Assembly (NCBI GenBank): GCA_033064195.1
Contig: JARBJD010000369.1
Location: forward strand, 1-64,000
Length of the DNA stretch: 64,000 bases
Source of the DNA: Blattamonas nauphoetae
Taxonomy: Eukaryota > Preaxostyla > Oxymonadida
Direction: 5' to 3'
The notes under the pieces are model-generated. The model ran no database searches. It saw nothing but the letters and a program-made list of their open reading frames with translations, and had not been told where the DNA came from. A program made the translations under genes and the position numbers. The first letter of the stretch is position 1. Each line of letters begins with the position of its first letter. This document shows, one piece after another, positions 30,941 to 40,966 of this stretch.

Positions 30941-32622
30941 TATACTGGCCTGACCGAGCCTTTTGGCTCGGTCAGTATCACCCCAGTTTCCTTCTAAGGG
31001 TCGGATCTCCTCATTTCACCTATCTCTCAAGTTCAGTCAGAAATCCACTCTTTGTCAGTTCACTCTGGTTCATACAGTGGCTGCAGAAATCGAGGCTTTT
31101 TCTTGTTTTTGTTTTTCACTTCAATATTGCTCATTGTGTAAGAAATTACTTTTTGTGCATAGTCACTGAAGCGAAAAAGATATCTAAACCGGCTGTGATG
31201 GAATCCAAAAAGATCTCATGCTGTACCCCAACAACTGTCAGGCTTTGGATTGACGCGATCGAGAAGGTTATTTCGCGGCAAACGTTTCTTTTGGTTTTGG
31301 ACGTGTGAACATGGTGATTGAAAGTTGTCCCTTTGCAGAAAAGTGCTGCATTACCAGAGTTGAGATAGGGGGGAGTGGAGGAAAATATGGATGACGTTGG
31401 ATTCTGACTTCGGAGTCATTTCTCTCTTCTGAATCTTGACTGTGGGTTTCTTCTGAATTCGATTTGGTTGAAGACTGTCGTTTCTGTGGAGTAATGATTG
31501 GTGTTTTGTCTGACGTGAATGCTCCTTTTGGGTGTCTTTTGTCTTCAAATAGTGCCTGTTTTTGAACTTGGATGATCTTTTGTCTTCTTTCCTCACTCCT
31601 CCTGAGTCTCACTCTTCTTTCCACTTCTGACAGATCTTCTGAATCGTCAGACAACTCGATTGGGTTGGTCGGTGCCTTTTCTTCCTCATCAAAATCAATT
31701 GGTACAAAAACGTGAACGATGTCGGTATGATCAGGGAGAATTGACTTTTCTTGATATGTGAGTCGCGACTTTGCTTTGTAGGTGCAAACGAAAGGAACAT
31801 GAGCGAAGAAGCAGAATTGCAAAAGAAACGAAGAAAAAGACAGTCGATTGCGATGGATCCCATCTCTTTCCAATGTGTTGGTGAATTGGTGAGGTTTTGG
31901 TTAATTGAGGAGATGGTTTGGATTCGGAGAGGGAAGACTTGTGTAATGTTACATTCTCTTCGTCCCAACAGATTTTTGAGGTGAAAGAGCGGCTGGAGGT
32001 TTTTTAGAAGTTCCCGGAGTTCTCCAAAAACTTGTCCCTCCTCTTCAGTAAACGTGTCAAAGCGAGGATAGTGTCGAACAAACCACGAGACTTGATGAAT
32101 CTCGTCAAGCCATCGGGTGGGAGAAAAGGTAGGTGACTTTGATCCTAAAGAGCAGACCTCGTACACGTGAGACATTTCAAGCAGAAACTGAGATCGATAG
32201 ATCTCAGTTCGGGTTTTTGGGACTGAGATCAGTGTCTTATTTAGGCGTATTCAGATTTTGCTCATTTTAACTCGATTTTGATAAAATATGCTTCGAGAAA
32301 AGAATCGATGATCGGATAGTGATTGCATGAACGGAAAAAATGGTTTAATGAAAACAGTACTTGTTGAAAGTGTGGCAGACGTGATGTCGGCACGATTAGA
32401 AAAATGGCGGGGATCTGTCGAGCTATGTCCAGTAGAATGGAAATGTGGGTCTGAATGAACGATGTTTTCTGGTTTGGAGAAATAAATCTTTTCACTTCTC
32501 CCAATAAAAGAATCTCTTCCACAAATTCTTGTGATCTGACCCAGATTTCGAAACCTCCAGGTCACTGATGGTCACTACTTTTTGGTAAAAAGTGACCGTT
32601 CACCCCCGGTCAGGCCAGTATA
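30941..32622. mobile_element. hAT element with perfect 16-bp TIR and 8-bp target duplication
   Basis: TATACTGGCCTGACCG at 30941-30956 is exactly repeated in inverted form at 32607-32622. GTCTAATG flanks both ends (30933-30940 and 32623-32630) as an 8-bp direct repeat. Just inside the left end GACCGAGCC-TTTT-GGCTCGGTC forms a perfect 9-bp hairpin. A decayed hAT-like coding region lies inside on the minus strand. Confidence 0.9.
31268..32175 (-). pseudogene. hAT transposase remnant inside the 30.9 kb element
   Basis: The frame from 32175 encodes SPTRWLDEIHQVSWFVRHYP, then LRELLKNLQPLFHLKNLLG, which fits the TRW segment and the helical insert that precede the dimerisation domain in hAT transposases. 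A frameshift near 31850 leads to a second frame (31873-31268) with an acidic run (IDFDEEE; ELSDDSEDLSEVE) and a Lys/Arg/Ser-rich end. The catalytic Asp segments are not seen, so the element is non-autonomous now. The acidic tail resembles the one at 50.20-50.33 kb. Confidence 0.5.
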
Positions 32623-32629
32623 GTCTAAT

Positions 32630-33774
32630 GACGATTTTGCACTTCAAAACGCTCGGAGACGCCCTTTGGCGCATCTCCGAACGTTCACTTTCATGTTCAT
32701 CACTTTCACACTTTTTTTCATGAATTTTTGGTTTTCGCTGTTTTCGCTTCAATCACTTCACATTTCAACCTTTTCAACGAACATAAGTCGTCCACGAACG
32801 GCTTGTGTATTTATTTAGTCTTTTTTGCACTCACCTTTTTCACCTCACATTTTTGTAACTACTTTTCCTCATATCACTTTTTGTTCACGTTTTCACATAT
32901 CGCCCTTCCGTTCTCGCTGTTTGAAGAAGCTGTGGTTGAATTTTTAGGAATTTTTGTTCATTCGTTCTTTCAAAATTTCACTTTTTTGCCTTTTTTTCGT
33001 TCTGAACCTTTTACTGTATATCCAACATCAGACCATTTCAAATCCTTCCTTCTCTCATTTCACTCTTCCCGTTTTCACTTTCATTCATCCCTCGTTAGTC
33101 CTCTTTGACACATCACAAAGTTCAAGTTTTCATGAAAGATTGCGAAAAAGAAGTGTAAAAGAAGGCGAAACATGGTAAAATGAAGTGAGCAAGTACAAGG
33201 CTGAAAAGTGAAGTGGAGATCGTGATACTGATGTGAAATTTGACGTGAATATTGTAAACAGAGTCAATCTTCACCTTTTCATTGTTTTAAAAAAACAAGA
33301 AAGAATGAAAAAAACAAGAGAAATGTTCAATGAGAGGTTTGAAGACAGAGATCCGATACAGATCACGATCCATCAGATCCTCGTGACAAGTAGGGAATAT
33401 GAGGGAAACAAAAGTAGTGGAATTGAGGAAAAGAAGGTTCAGGTGAAACAAACATGTGTGAAGTGAAACAGATGAATAAACAATGAAAAAATGAGTACGG
33501 AGAAGTGACCTAAACATGAAATGAGAAGTAACGAAAATGAAGCGACAAGACAAACAAAAACAGCTAAAACAAGAGTGAATACAGAGGAAAATCAACGTGA
33601 AATGATCAAAAACAGGCAAAAGTACAAAGATACAACGACAGCAGAGCTCACGTCTGAAAAGTGAGAAAAAAGAGATGAGTAAGAAAAACGAGAATGAAAA
33701 CAAGTTGAAAAAAAAATAGACGAGGAGAACGGAGGGAATTGTAAGAGATAGGAAACAACATACAATGACGGATT
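32630..33774. other. Strand-biased AT-rich DNA without genes
   Basis: The plus strand is pyrimidine-rich from about 32690 to 33110 and purine-rich from 33125 to 33975, repeating the pattern seen at 8.5-9.6 kb. A strong imperfect hairpin (CGGAGACGCC...GGCGCATCTCCG) lies near 32655. No credible gene; long frames are low-complexity. Confidence 0.45.
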
Positions 33775-33975
33775 GCGAAAGTTGATGTTTGAGTCAATTT
33801 CATGAGATCTGAAGAAGAATAAGAGGGAGAAATGATGAGAAACGATGAAAACCAAAAGAATACAGAAGAGAATGGAACGAAATAACAGAGAAGACGAACA
33901 ACAACAGAGATGGAGCGTGATCGTGATCAAGTCAAAAAAAGTTGGTAAAAAGAGGTGAAAATGAAAAAATGAAGC
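33775..33975. repeat. Candidate Polinton terminal inverted repeat, left
   Basis: This segment is inverted relative to about 47433-47620, with long matching runs such as GAACAACAACAGAGATG and TGGAACGAAATAACAGAGAA. It directly precedes the terminal-type Polinton gene at 34206. Long TIRs are usual for Polintons. Confidence 0.5.
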
Positions 33976-34205
33976 ATACTATGATGATTTGGTGCATCGG
34001 ATGGTTCTAAAACGCATAAAATCAACACGAAAGAAGGATCGTGCAATTCGGATCATTCCCCATATTTGGTCAAATTTCCTTGAAATCGCAAATAGGCTGT
34101 TCTTGACATTGACTGTTGTAGAATATGTTGGTAGAATACACAGAAACACATTAAACATAATTTCATTGTTTCTACAATTGTTTTGACTTTTTTATTTGGT
34201 ATAAA

Positions 34206-34598
34206 ATGAACCCGAGAGAAAAGTTGATTGAATCAATGAAAGAAGAGAACTGTGAACTTGTTTCTGAGTATGTCAGACACAATATCCCAGTAATCTATGT
34301 TCATGAAGGTGTTGAGTGGAGAATAAAACCAAAATTGTGGAATCAAGGGAACAGACCACACATGTCACAACGTCGACACTACACTCAATCGTTTGTGGAG
34401 AATGAACTGAGGAAGTACAACTGTGAGCTCGTTGGTGAGTACAAGCAAGTGTTGACATCATTCACGTATCGAGAGATTGGCGGAACAGAAGTCTTCAAAG
34501 TGCGACTAGATTCATGGTTAAAAGCAAAGAAGAAGCCACATTTGAGAAAGTCAAAACAATCACTCAACTTTTTTATTTTTTATTTTTTTAATTCGTAG
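34206..34598 (+). CDS. Terminal Polinton gene: tandem two-repeat protein, 130 aa
   Basis: The ATG at 34206 follows a TTTTTTATTTGG block. The protein holds two related units: CELVSEY at residues 16-22 leading to RIKPKLWNQGNRPHM at 39-53, and CELVGEY at 73-79 leading to KVRLDSWLKAKKKPHL at 98-113. This resembles the small repeat units found in phage and large-virus DNA-binding proteins (glycine, CxLLxEY, then a basic strand with a final Pro), here without their zinc Cys pairs. DNA or end binding is therefore inference. The last codons run through the promoter of the next gene, and its TAG sits 1 codon before ATG 34602, in the same frame. Copies: 8075-8239, 44.53-44.63, 56957-57454. Confidence 0.65.
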   Translation: MNPREKLIESMKEENCELVSEYVRHNIPVIYVHEGVEWRIKPKLWNQGNRPHMSQRRHYTQSFVENELRKYNCELVGEYKQVLTSFTYREIGGTEVFKVRLDSWLKAKKKPHLRKSKQSLNFFIFYFFNS

Positions 34599-34601
34599 GA
34601 A
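34565..34601 (+). promoter_or_regulatory. Promoter block overlapping the end of the terminal gene
   Basis: TTTTTTATTTTTTATTTTTTTAA followed by a GTAG-type run precedes ATG 34602. The same arrangement stands before the polymerase at 57465, so the overlap with the upstream coding end is conserved. Confidence 0.5.
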
Positions 34602-37094
34602 ATGTCAACACTCTGGAAAGTGAAGGAACAAATCAGAGAGGTTCTAGAACTCTTTCCAAACACTCAATTCGCATTTCCTGATGGTCAAACATACACACAA
34701 GACAGCCCAAAGTATCAACTTCACTATTCATTTCTCCTGGCTATGCTTCAACACCCAGACGTCGGATATCGAAATCCTGATCCAAATGGACAACGTAATA
34801 TCAGTTTAATTCCGAAATTCCTGAATGAAGTGAGACACCGACGACAGATTGAACAGCAACAAGCCAAGCAGAGACAGAATGAACAGAACAACAATGCAAT
34901 GATGAATGAAGAGGATCACAAAATAAATAACGTAGACATGAAAGCAAATCCAAGAGTGAATGAAACTGAATTGAAAAAGCAAGTCTTCAAGATCACACGG
35001 AAGCTAAAATCAATTGAGGAGAAGTTGATGGATCATTGGATGAAGAATTTGTTGATCATTCAAAAGAAGAATGAACAAATGGAAACAAGAAAAGTGAAGG
35101 AATTTGATGGATTCAACGAATACCTCTTACTCGCTGAACCAAGAGACAAACTTGCTTTCAATGAATGTCTGACAAACGCACGAAAAAAGTTCAAAAAGAA
35201 TGAGGTTGAGAAGGTTGAAGATAATGGAAACCCATATCAGTTGTCCTTCCATAATCATCTGAAGAACGTTGAGGAAATCACAACCTTCATCAAAGCAGTG
35301 TCGGACAAAGAGAAGGATCGTCCATTCAAGATAGGCATTGACTTCGGAAAGAGTGTTGAGAGAAAAGATTATGATGAGACACTGTACAATGATTTCAGAC
35401 CAGAACTGGAGAACCCATCAAAGAGCTTCACAACTGATATAAGAAGTGAAGCAGACATCAATGAGTATTCGAAGTATGCTATCAATCTGATCAAAGAATC
35501 ACAGGAGAGAACACTCATGGACACAAAAACAATGTTCATAGCCTTCCATTCCATTCTGGTTGCAGTCTATCGTTTTCCAGTTGCAGGAAAAGCGAATGCA
35601 ATTCTCACTGAACACATAAAAACATACAACGTTCGATACATTGATTCTGAGTACAACATCTGCTTCTTTCAAGCCTTGTCTTTCTTAACTCTTCCTGAGG
35701 TTTCAAAGAAGAAAATCTCAATCAATATGAGGAATAGTGAAGCCTACAGATTGTTTGTACAATGGATGAAGCTTTCACAACTCAAACCTCGACAATTGAC
35801 ACCACATCTTCAGAAGGATCCTGGATTTGATATTGCTTGTGATATTGAGAAAGCAATGATTGAATTCAACATTACCGTTCACATTTATGAATACGACGAA
35901 GACAAGAAGCGATATTTCCTCAGTCAATCGTACTTCAATGAGAATGATGATGCAAGAGTTCTCCCACTTCTGATGATTCCGCTCACTGCAACTCTTGTTC
36001 ATGCAATGTACATTGTCGATCCTGAGAAATTAACAGGATATAAACTCTGTCCCAACTGTCAATCGAGAGGATTCCAAGTGAAGAATAAAAACTACAGGAG
36101 AGATTATGAGAACACACTTCAGAATATTCATGTCCATGAATCATTTCTTTATCATACATTCAAGTCACAAGAAGAGAAAAACAATATGAAGTATTGTTAC
36201 AGTCTTTGGGAAAATGTTCAGAGAATGGATCCAAGTGTGTGTGGATTCTATTTTGTTCCAATATTGCATGCGCCCAAAGGACCATACACTGCTACGATTC
36301 CACTGGTTATTCCGTTTGTGAATCTACTTCCTCTGAGTACCTTTGATCAGTTTCCGAATTCGATCTTCGGTAATTTACGTTTGAGATTTCATTTGACAAC
36401 TGATTCGCTGGTTTATTGTCCCATTCGTGTTTCAACTGTTCTTTTAAAAACTCTTGAGATGATTCGAGATCGATTTCCAGACAAATCAATGACAACTATT
36501 GCAGGTCAAGCTAGAATGCTAAACATGGCAGAGAATAAATACTCAACTCTGACGCAAGAATTCACACAAATTGGAAATCCAGTGTTGCAATACGATAGAG
36601 CTGTCCATCATACTCAACCATCCACTGGTACTGATGAAATAGTAGCCAAATCAACCACTTCCACTGTTCTTAATACATCAGTTGATAAAGTCACATCAGT
36701 TTGCTATGGATATCAAAGAACTAATTCAACGAAACAATCCCCAATAGACACATATTCGAAGACTCTTTATGTCATGAAAGCTGAAAGAATAGACACACAA
36801 TCATTTCAATCAAAAGCAACAGCGATGGGAGTGAGATCAAACATCAGTATCAAACGTAACAATCTCATGAATCTAATGTGCTTATTCCCAGAACGACCAA
36901 ACGAGTGCACAGTCTTCAGAAATCCTCAATATGTTGGTCAATTCGAAATGCTTGGATCCAACTTCCATAATTTCCCAATGTCAACAATATCACCAGAGTT
37001 CTATCAAATGATGATAGTGAATGGTGATTTCATTGGTTGTTCAGCCACTGAAGAGTTTGAGAATTCCATATGTATGTCACGCAATCCAAGCTAA
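34602..37094 (+). CDS. Chimeric frame: N-terminal third of pPolB fused to capsid-like protein 2
   Basis: Residues 1 to about 505 match the N-terminal part of the polymerase at 57465: an OTU-like segment with SEYNICFFQALSFL, VHAMYIVD and the first zinc-finger pair CPNC. At about 36110-36125, inside a short shared ACTTCAGAATA-type sequence, the frame passes without a break into capsid-like protein 2 (HVHESFLYHTFKSQEE and on). It follows it to TAA at 37092-37094. The exonuclease and polymerase domains are missing. The capsid part from about 36170 to 36650 is almost identical to 5463-5940. This is a deletion or recombination product that happens to be open for 830 codons; a function is not implied. 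Confidence 0.7.
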   Translation: MSTLWKVKEQIREVLELFPNTQFAFPDGQTYTQDSPKYQLHYSFLLAMLQHPDVGYRNPDPNGQRNISLIPKFLNEVRHRRQIEQQQAKQRQNEQNNNAMMNEEDHKINNVDMKANPRVNETELKKQVFKITRKLKSIEEKLMDHWMKNLLIIQKKNEQMETRKVKEFDGFNEYLLLAEPRDKLAFNECLTNARKKFKKNEVEKVEDNGNPYQLSFHNHLKNVEEITTFIKAVSDKEKDRPFKIGIDFGKSVERKDYDETLYNDFRPELENPSKSFTTDIRSEADINEYSKYAINLIKESQERTLMDTKTMFIAFHSILVAVYRFPVAGKANAILTEHIKTYNVRYIDSEYNICFFQALSFLTLPEVSKKKISINMRNSEAYRLFVQWMKLSQLKPRQLTPHLQKDPGFDIACDIEKAMIEFNITVHIYEYDEDKKRYFLSQSYFNENDDARVLPLLMIPLTATLVHAMYIVDPEKLTGYKLCPNCQSRGFQVKNKNYRRDYENTLQNIHVHESFLYHTFKSQEEKNNMKYCYSLWENVQRMDPSVCGFYFVPILHAPKGPYTATIPLVIPFVNLLPLSTFDQFPNSIFGNLRLRFHLTTDSLVYCPIRVSTVLLKTLEMIRDRFPDKSMTTIAGQARMLNMAENKYSTLTQEFTQIGNPVLQYDRAVHHTQPSTGTDEIVAKSTTSTVLNTSVDKVTSVCYGYQRTNSTKQSPIDTYSKTLYVMKAERIDTQSFQSKATAMGVRSNISIKRNNLMNLMCLFPERPNECTVFRNPQYVGQFEMLGSNFHNFPMSTISPEFYQMMIVNGDFIGCSATEEFENSICMSRNPS

Positions 37095-37488
37095 TATGGA
37101 AAGGAGTTCAAGAGAACCAGAGCAGTTTCGGATGCTACTTCATTCACATTCATGGTTACAACAGATCGAAGTGAAATCGCTGGTGGTGAAGAAGGTATCT
37201 CAACAGCAGAATCAGTGAATATCGTCTACTGTTCTTAATACATCAGTTGATAAAGTCACGTCGATTTGCTACGGATATCAAATCACTGATGCAACAAAAC
37301 AATCACTCTTCAACACTTATTCGAAGACACTGTATGTCATTAAAGCAGAAAGAATTGACACACAATCATTCCAAACAAAAGTGAATGCAATGGGAGTATG
37401 ATCAACCATCAGTATCAAGCTCAACAATCTCATGAATCAAATGTGCTTATTCCCTGAAAGACCAAACGAACGTACAGTCTTCAGAAAT
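37095..37488 (+). pseudogene. Rearranged capsid-like gene 2 pieces
   Basis: After the TAA, where the intact copy has a Tyr codon, the gene continues to about 37229. It then jumps back about 570 bp within the gene (to the segment matching 5949) and is cut again at about 37488. The jump point shares the bases ACTGTTCTT with both parents. Confidence 0.6.
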
Positions 37489-38815
37489 CCTCATAGCTCT
37501 CCAAGAGACCCGAACATGTTCATCGACCCGATCCAGTCGGTGATTCGACGAAACAAGCAAGACTTCAGTTGTATTCAGTTCGGGCACCGTCAAAAACCTC
37601 CAAAATGAGGAGTTTTCGTTCGATCAACCCTTTTCTCATTTTTCATTCTCATTTCATTCATCTCGTTCGTTTTACACAAAATTGTCAAAAAAAGAGAAGT
37701 GAAGTGGTTTACTTAAACTGTTGGAACCAATCGGGAGGCTTCAGAGAGCGGCACGATCGAGACCTAGGATCGGGTTCATAGTCGGCAGGAGTTTCCGAGA
37801 TCGGCAACTTTAAATATCGCCTCCACTTGTTGTGACGGCTGGTTGAAGAGGCACAATTCCAGTGTCTTTGAAGCTTGTGACGATGGCGTCGGAGTTGTCC
37901 AGCGATCGTAGGGCGGCTGATTCCACTTTCTTCAACCATGGGATCAACTCTGTCGACTGTTTAGACTTTGATGGGATGGGTGGTAGTTTCTGAAGGTTCA
38001 TTTTGAACTTTCGCTGTTGGATTTCTAGGGCGACAGAGTTGAGGAGTATGTCTGCCAAGATCTCTTGATTCATCCAGCCTTTCTGCGATGCGTGAAGAAC
38101 AAATCTGGAGGGATAATGTGTTGAGTAGTGTTCTTTTGCGATCTTGGCCGGAGTGATGCTCTTTGACCCACGCGGCGACCCAAGTCCGAGATGGTTCATG
38201 CAATTCCACATGAACAAATCGCTGACGCTTTTGTTTGATTGTCAATGACTACAAAAAGTGGGATGGTCAACAGCAAAGAACATACCATCAATGCCACATC
38301 TTTGTACGATGGATTCAGTCCGTTTCGAATCAATTCCAATATCTCGTCTTGAAGTTCCTTGGATTCGTCGTCTGTTATATATGGGCGGCCTCCATTTCTA
38401 GCTATATCTTCCCATTCAAGAAATGCGGTCAGATGCCGCACTCTCGATGATCTGGACAGACCTTCCAGGAAAGGTAGTTTGATTTGACACAGTTGAACTA
38501 CAGCTCCATCAAGTTCGAGGAGCGTTATACGTGGAGTGTTACTTGCACTGTTCTAACTTCATCAGTTGATAAAGTCTCAACAATTTGTTACGGATATCAA
38601 ATCACTGATGCAACGAAGCAGTCACTCTTCAACACATATTCGAAGACTCTGTATGTCCTGAAAGCAGAAAGAATTGACACACAATCATACCAATCAAAAG
38701 TGAATGCAATGGGAGTGAGATCAAACATCAGTATCAAACTCAACAATCTCATTCTCGTTTCAATCCCTCGTTCGTCCTGATGGACATATTTGTGTTTTTG
38801 ACAGAGCTATCACTA
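37488..38815. mobile_element. pogo-like insertion in capsid-like gene 2, itself rearranged
   Basis: Capsid sequence stops at 37488 and resumes at 38815. The ends read TAGCTCTCCAAGAG and the reverse complement of TAGCTCTGTCAAAA, weak inverted repeats that begin with TA, as in pogo/Tc1 elements. A minus-strand pogo-like remnant lies inside, together with another capsid scrap (38545-38752). The inverted ends are short, so the boundaries are tentative. Confidence 0.4.
37810..38441 (-). pseudogene. pogo-like transposase remnant
   Basis: The frame from 38441 (MRHLTAFLEWEDIARNGGRP, an N-terminal helix-turn-helix type region) and the shifted frame 38217-37810 both belong to it. The second holds VLHASQKGWMNQEILADILLN, which matches the GW...EI segment after the first catalytic Asp in the copies at 24.2 and 46.3 kb, and ends near SLDNSDAIVTSFKDTGIVPLQP. 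Most of the catalytic core is deleted. The call rests on similarity to the other two remnants. Confidence 0.45.
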
Positions 38816-39320
38816 TGTTGGTCAATACGAAATGCTTGGATCCAACTTTTCTAATTTCCCAATGTCAACAAACTCACCAGAGTTCTATCAAATGATGATG
38901 GTGAATGGTGATTTCATTGGTTGTTCGGCTACACAAGAGTTTGAAAATTCCATTTGTGAACCTCGCACTATTAAATACATGTACCAAGAAGTTGACAGAG
39001 TAGGATTGAGAACAAAACCAGTCACGGATGCAACATGTTTCACATTCATGGTCCCAACAGATCGAAGTGAAATCGCTGGTGGTGAAGACGGTATTTCAAC
39101 AGCAGAATCAGTCAACATTGTCTCCAAAGGAACACCAATCAATCAGGGTGAATTTGATCCATATTTCTTATCAACCACAGAAGGACCTCCTCCACCGATT
39201 CTGGCTTTACATCAAGCAACATACTGGTTGTTCTGGATAGAAAATGGACAACCACGAGTGCGATATGTCATTGATCGTCGTCTTCAAGAAGCATATAAAG
39301 AAGTGAAGAGAGGGTATTAA
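38545..39320 (+). pseudogene. Capsid-like gene 2, 3' part with short replacement
   Basis: It matches 5946-6153, then about 60 bp of foreign sequence (38752-38814), then 6218-6708 with the codon CAA at the position of the TAG seen at 6223. It ends with TAA at 39318-39320. The C-terminal 162 residues are intact. The promoter block of the next small gene follows. Confidence 0.65.
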
Positions 39321-39351
39321 GATGAATTTTTTATTTTTGTTTAAAACAGTA

Positions 39352-39764
39352 GTGGTGAAGCGATACTTCTCAATTCAGAATTCTCACGCTGCTCAACTCC
39401 CTCCAGCGTTTTTACCAATTCTAGAAAACAAAAATACATCTACTTTCTTGACTGCAAACTCATCCATGTGAAAGAAGAGATTAGTGATGCATCGACAGTC
39501 ATTTCAAAAGATATTCCTCAGCACATCACAATCCATGGTGATTGGATCCAGACTGATGCACACAATGATTCATATGTTGCCTTCTGCAACGAACAGATTG
39601 CGAAGCGAAAGAAGTGGGAACTAAGTACTCGACAATCCATAGTGAAGATCTGGTTCAAAGACAGTTCTGGTGAATCAATCGAGATGGAAACACAAGAGAC
39701 AATCAATGGCAAAATAATCAAAGAGTACGATGAATTTCTGGTTGATCTCATGTTGGAATATTGA
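39352..39764 (+). pseudogene. Copy of the small conserved Polinton protein, start lost
   Basis: The ATG of the family has become GTG and a frameshift lies near 39420-39450; after it the frame is open through KEEISDASTVISKDIPQ to EYDEFLVDLMLEY and TGA at 39762-39764. This copy shows the full C-terminus that the gene at 6749 lacks because of its TAG. The next gene (S74) faces it, as at 7.2 kb. Confidence 0.65.
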
Positions 39765-40625
39765 TCAGTGAATTATATTTTTGAATGAGTTGATTAATGA
39801 TTGTCTGTTGTTGCCCAACAATAGAGCACAATTCCTGAATGGCTTTGATACAGAAGCAAGAGAGTTCTGCAGAATCAACTTGAAGACAATCTGGATTGGA
39901 ATCATTCACAACTTCAGGAAAGATTTCTTGGATCTGTTGAGCAATCACTCCGATGTGTTTCTTCTCACTTTCCTTCTTCAAGCATTCACATTTTTCTTTG
40001 CAGTTCTTCAAGTGTTCTTCATCAGTCTCATTCTCTATTTGCTTTGTCACTTTGTTGATCTTCGAGTCGAATGTGTTGAACTGATACTGTACAATTTCCA
40101 CTTTATTCAGTTGTTCAAGAACATCGGGGTATGGAACAATATTCCTTTTGATTCTTCTGTCTGACAGTTGAGAAAAACTTCCTGTTGGTGATATTGAAAA
40201 TACTCCTGAACCAGTGTCCTCATCGTAGTATTACAAAGCTGGAGTGTCACAGGGAGACCACATCACGATGCCATCACCATTGAACTGAATTCCTGATGTT
40301 TCTGCAATCGATTGTGAAATTGAAATGCCAGAAGAAAATGGTGATGCCGGATTTGTTCCAAGATACTTCGGAAGTGATCCCTCTGAGATATTCCACTTCG
40401 CTCCATTCACATTGATCAATCCTCCAATTGTTGGTGTCGCAATACCTGCTGAACAAGAGATTGATCCATTGGTTCTCACCACTTTTTGGTTTGAAGATAT
40501 TGCTGTCTTGTGTGCTTCTGTTGTCTTCTGAAGTGAGTCAATCACTGCTGCATTCTCGTTGGTTGTCGAGAGATATGATTAATTATTTTCTCAATCATTT
40601 GTGAATTGTATTTTTGTCGATTCAT
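39748..40625 (-). pseudogene. Tail-fibre S74 protein copy, one frameshift and one stop
   Basis: The start ATG (40625) and first 15 codons match the gene at 8059. A 1-bp deletion near 40573 shifts the frame. The shaft region reads SISCSAGIATPTIGGLINV and on, a TAT Tyr codon has become TAA at 40231-40233, and the S74 domain then stays open, with SDRRIKRNI at the Ser-Lys site and HIGVIAQQIQEIFPEVV. It ends beside the 3' end of the preceding gene. This confirms the family as a stable part of these Polintons. Confidence 0.75.
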
Positions 40626-40682
40626 TTTTCTTTGCTCTTTCATTGAAATTTAAAAAAGACAAAAATAGGGGTGTCTCAATTT

Positions 40683-40850
40683 CTAGGGGCAAAACTCGAT
40701 CCCAGGGGAATATCTCAATCACAGGGGAGAATCTCAGTCACAGGGGAGAATCTCAGTCACAGGGGAGAATCTCAGTCACAGGGGAGAATCTCAATCGCAG
40801 GGGAAAATCTCAATCACAGAGGTAAATCTCGGGCCACAGGGGAAGAATGT
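40683..40850 (+). repeat. ~20-bp tandem repeats (arm outer part)
   Basis: Units of the form GGGGAGAATCTCAGTCACA, about 19-20 bp, occur roughly seven times with small changes. The other arm (44000-44090, minus) has fewer units, so copy number differs between the arms although the inner parts agree. Confidence 0.75.
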
Positions 40851-40894
40851 CATATACCATTAGGGTTGAAGAAGAACAAAATTTTGAACATGTT

Positions 40895-40966
40895 TGGTTT
40901 AGCGGGAAGTACGTTGGACTTTGACACGGCGGACCCGGGTTCGATTCTCGCCATCGACTTTTTTTT
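40895..40966 (+). ncRNA. tRNA-like Pol III segment (A box, B box, T-run), left arm
   Basis: TGGTTTAGCGG at 40895 fits the A box consensus at all defined positions. GGTTCGATTCT at 40938 fits the B box at 10 of 11. Between them GGACTTTGACACGG resembles the anticodon arm of a Gln tRNA (TTG). A T-run of eight at 40959 would end Pol III transcripts. The acceptor stem does not pair, so this is not a normal tRNA but a tRNA-derived promoter, as in SINEs. Confidence 0.55.

Noticed and set aside
40895-40966. A functional tRNA-Gln gene
   Set aside because: A and B boxes and an anticodon-like arm are present, but the acceptor stem does not pair and the T-arm has a mismatch. A tRNA-derived promoter fits better.
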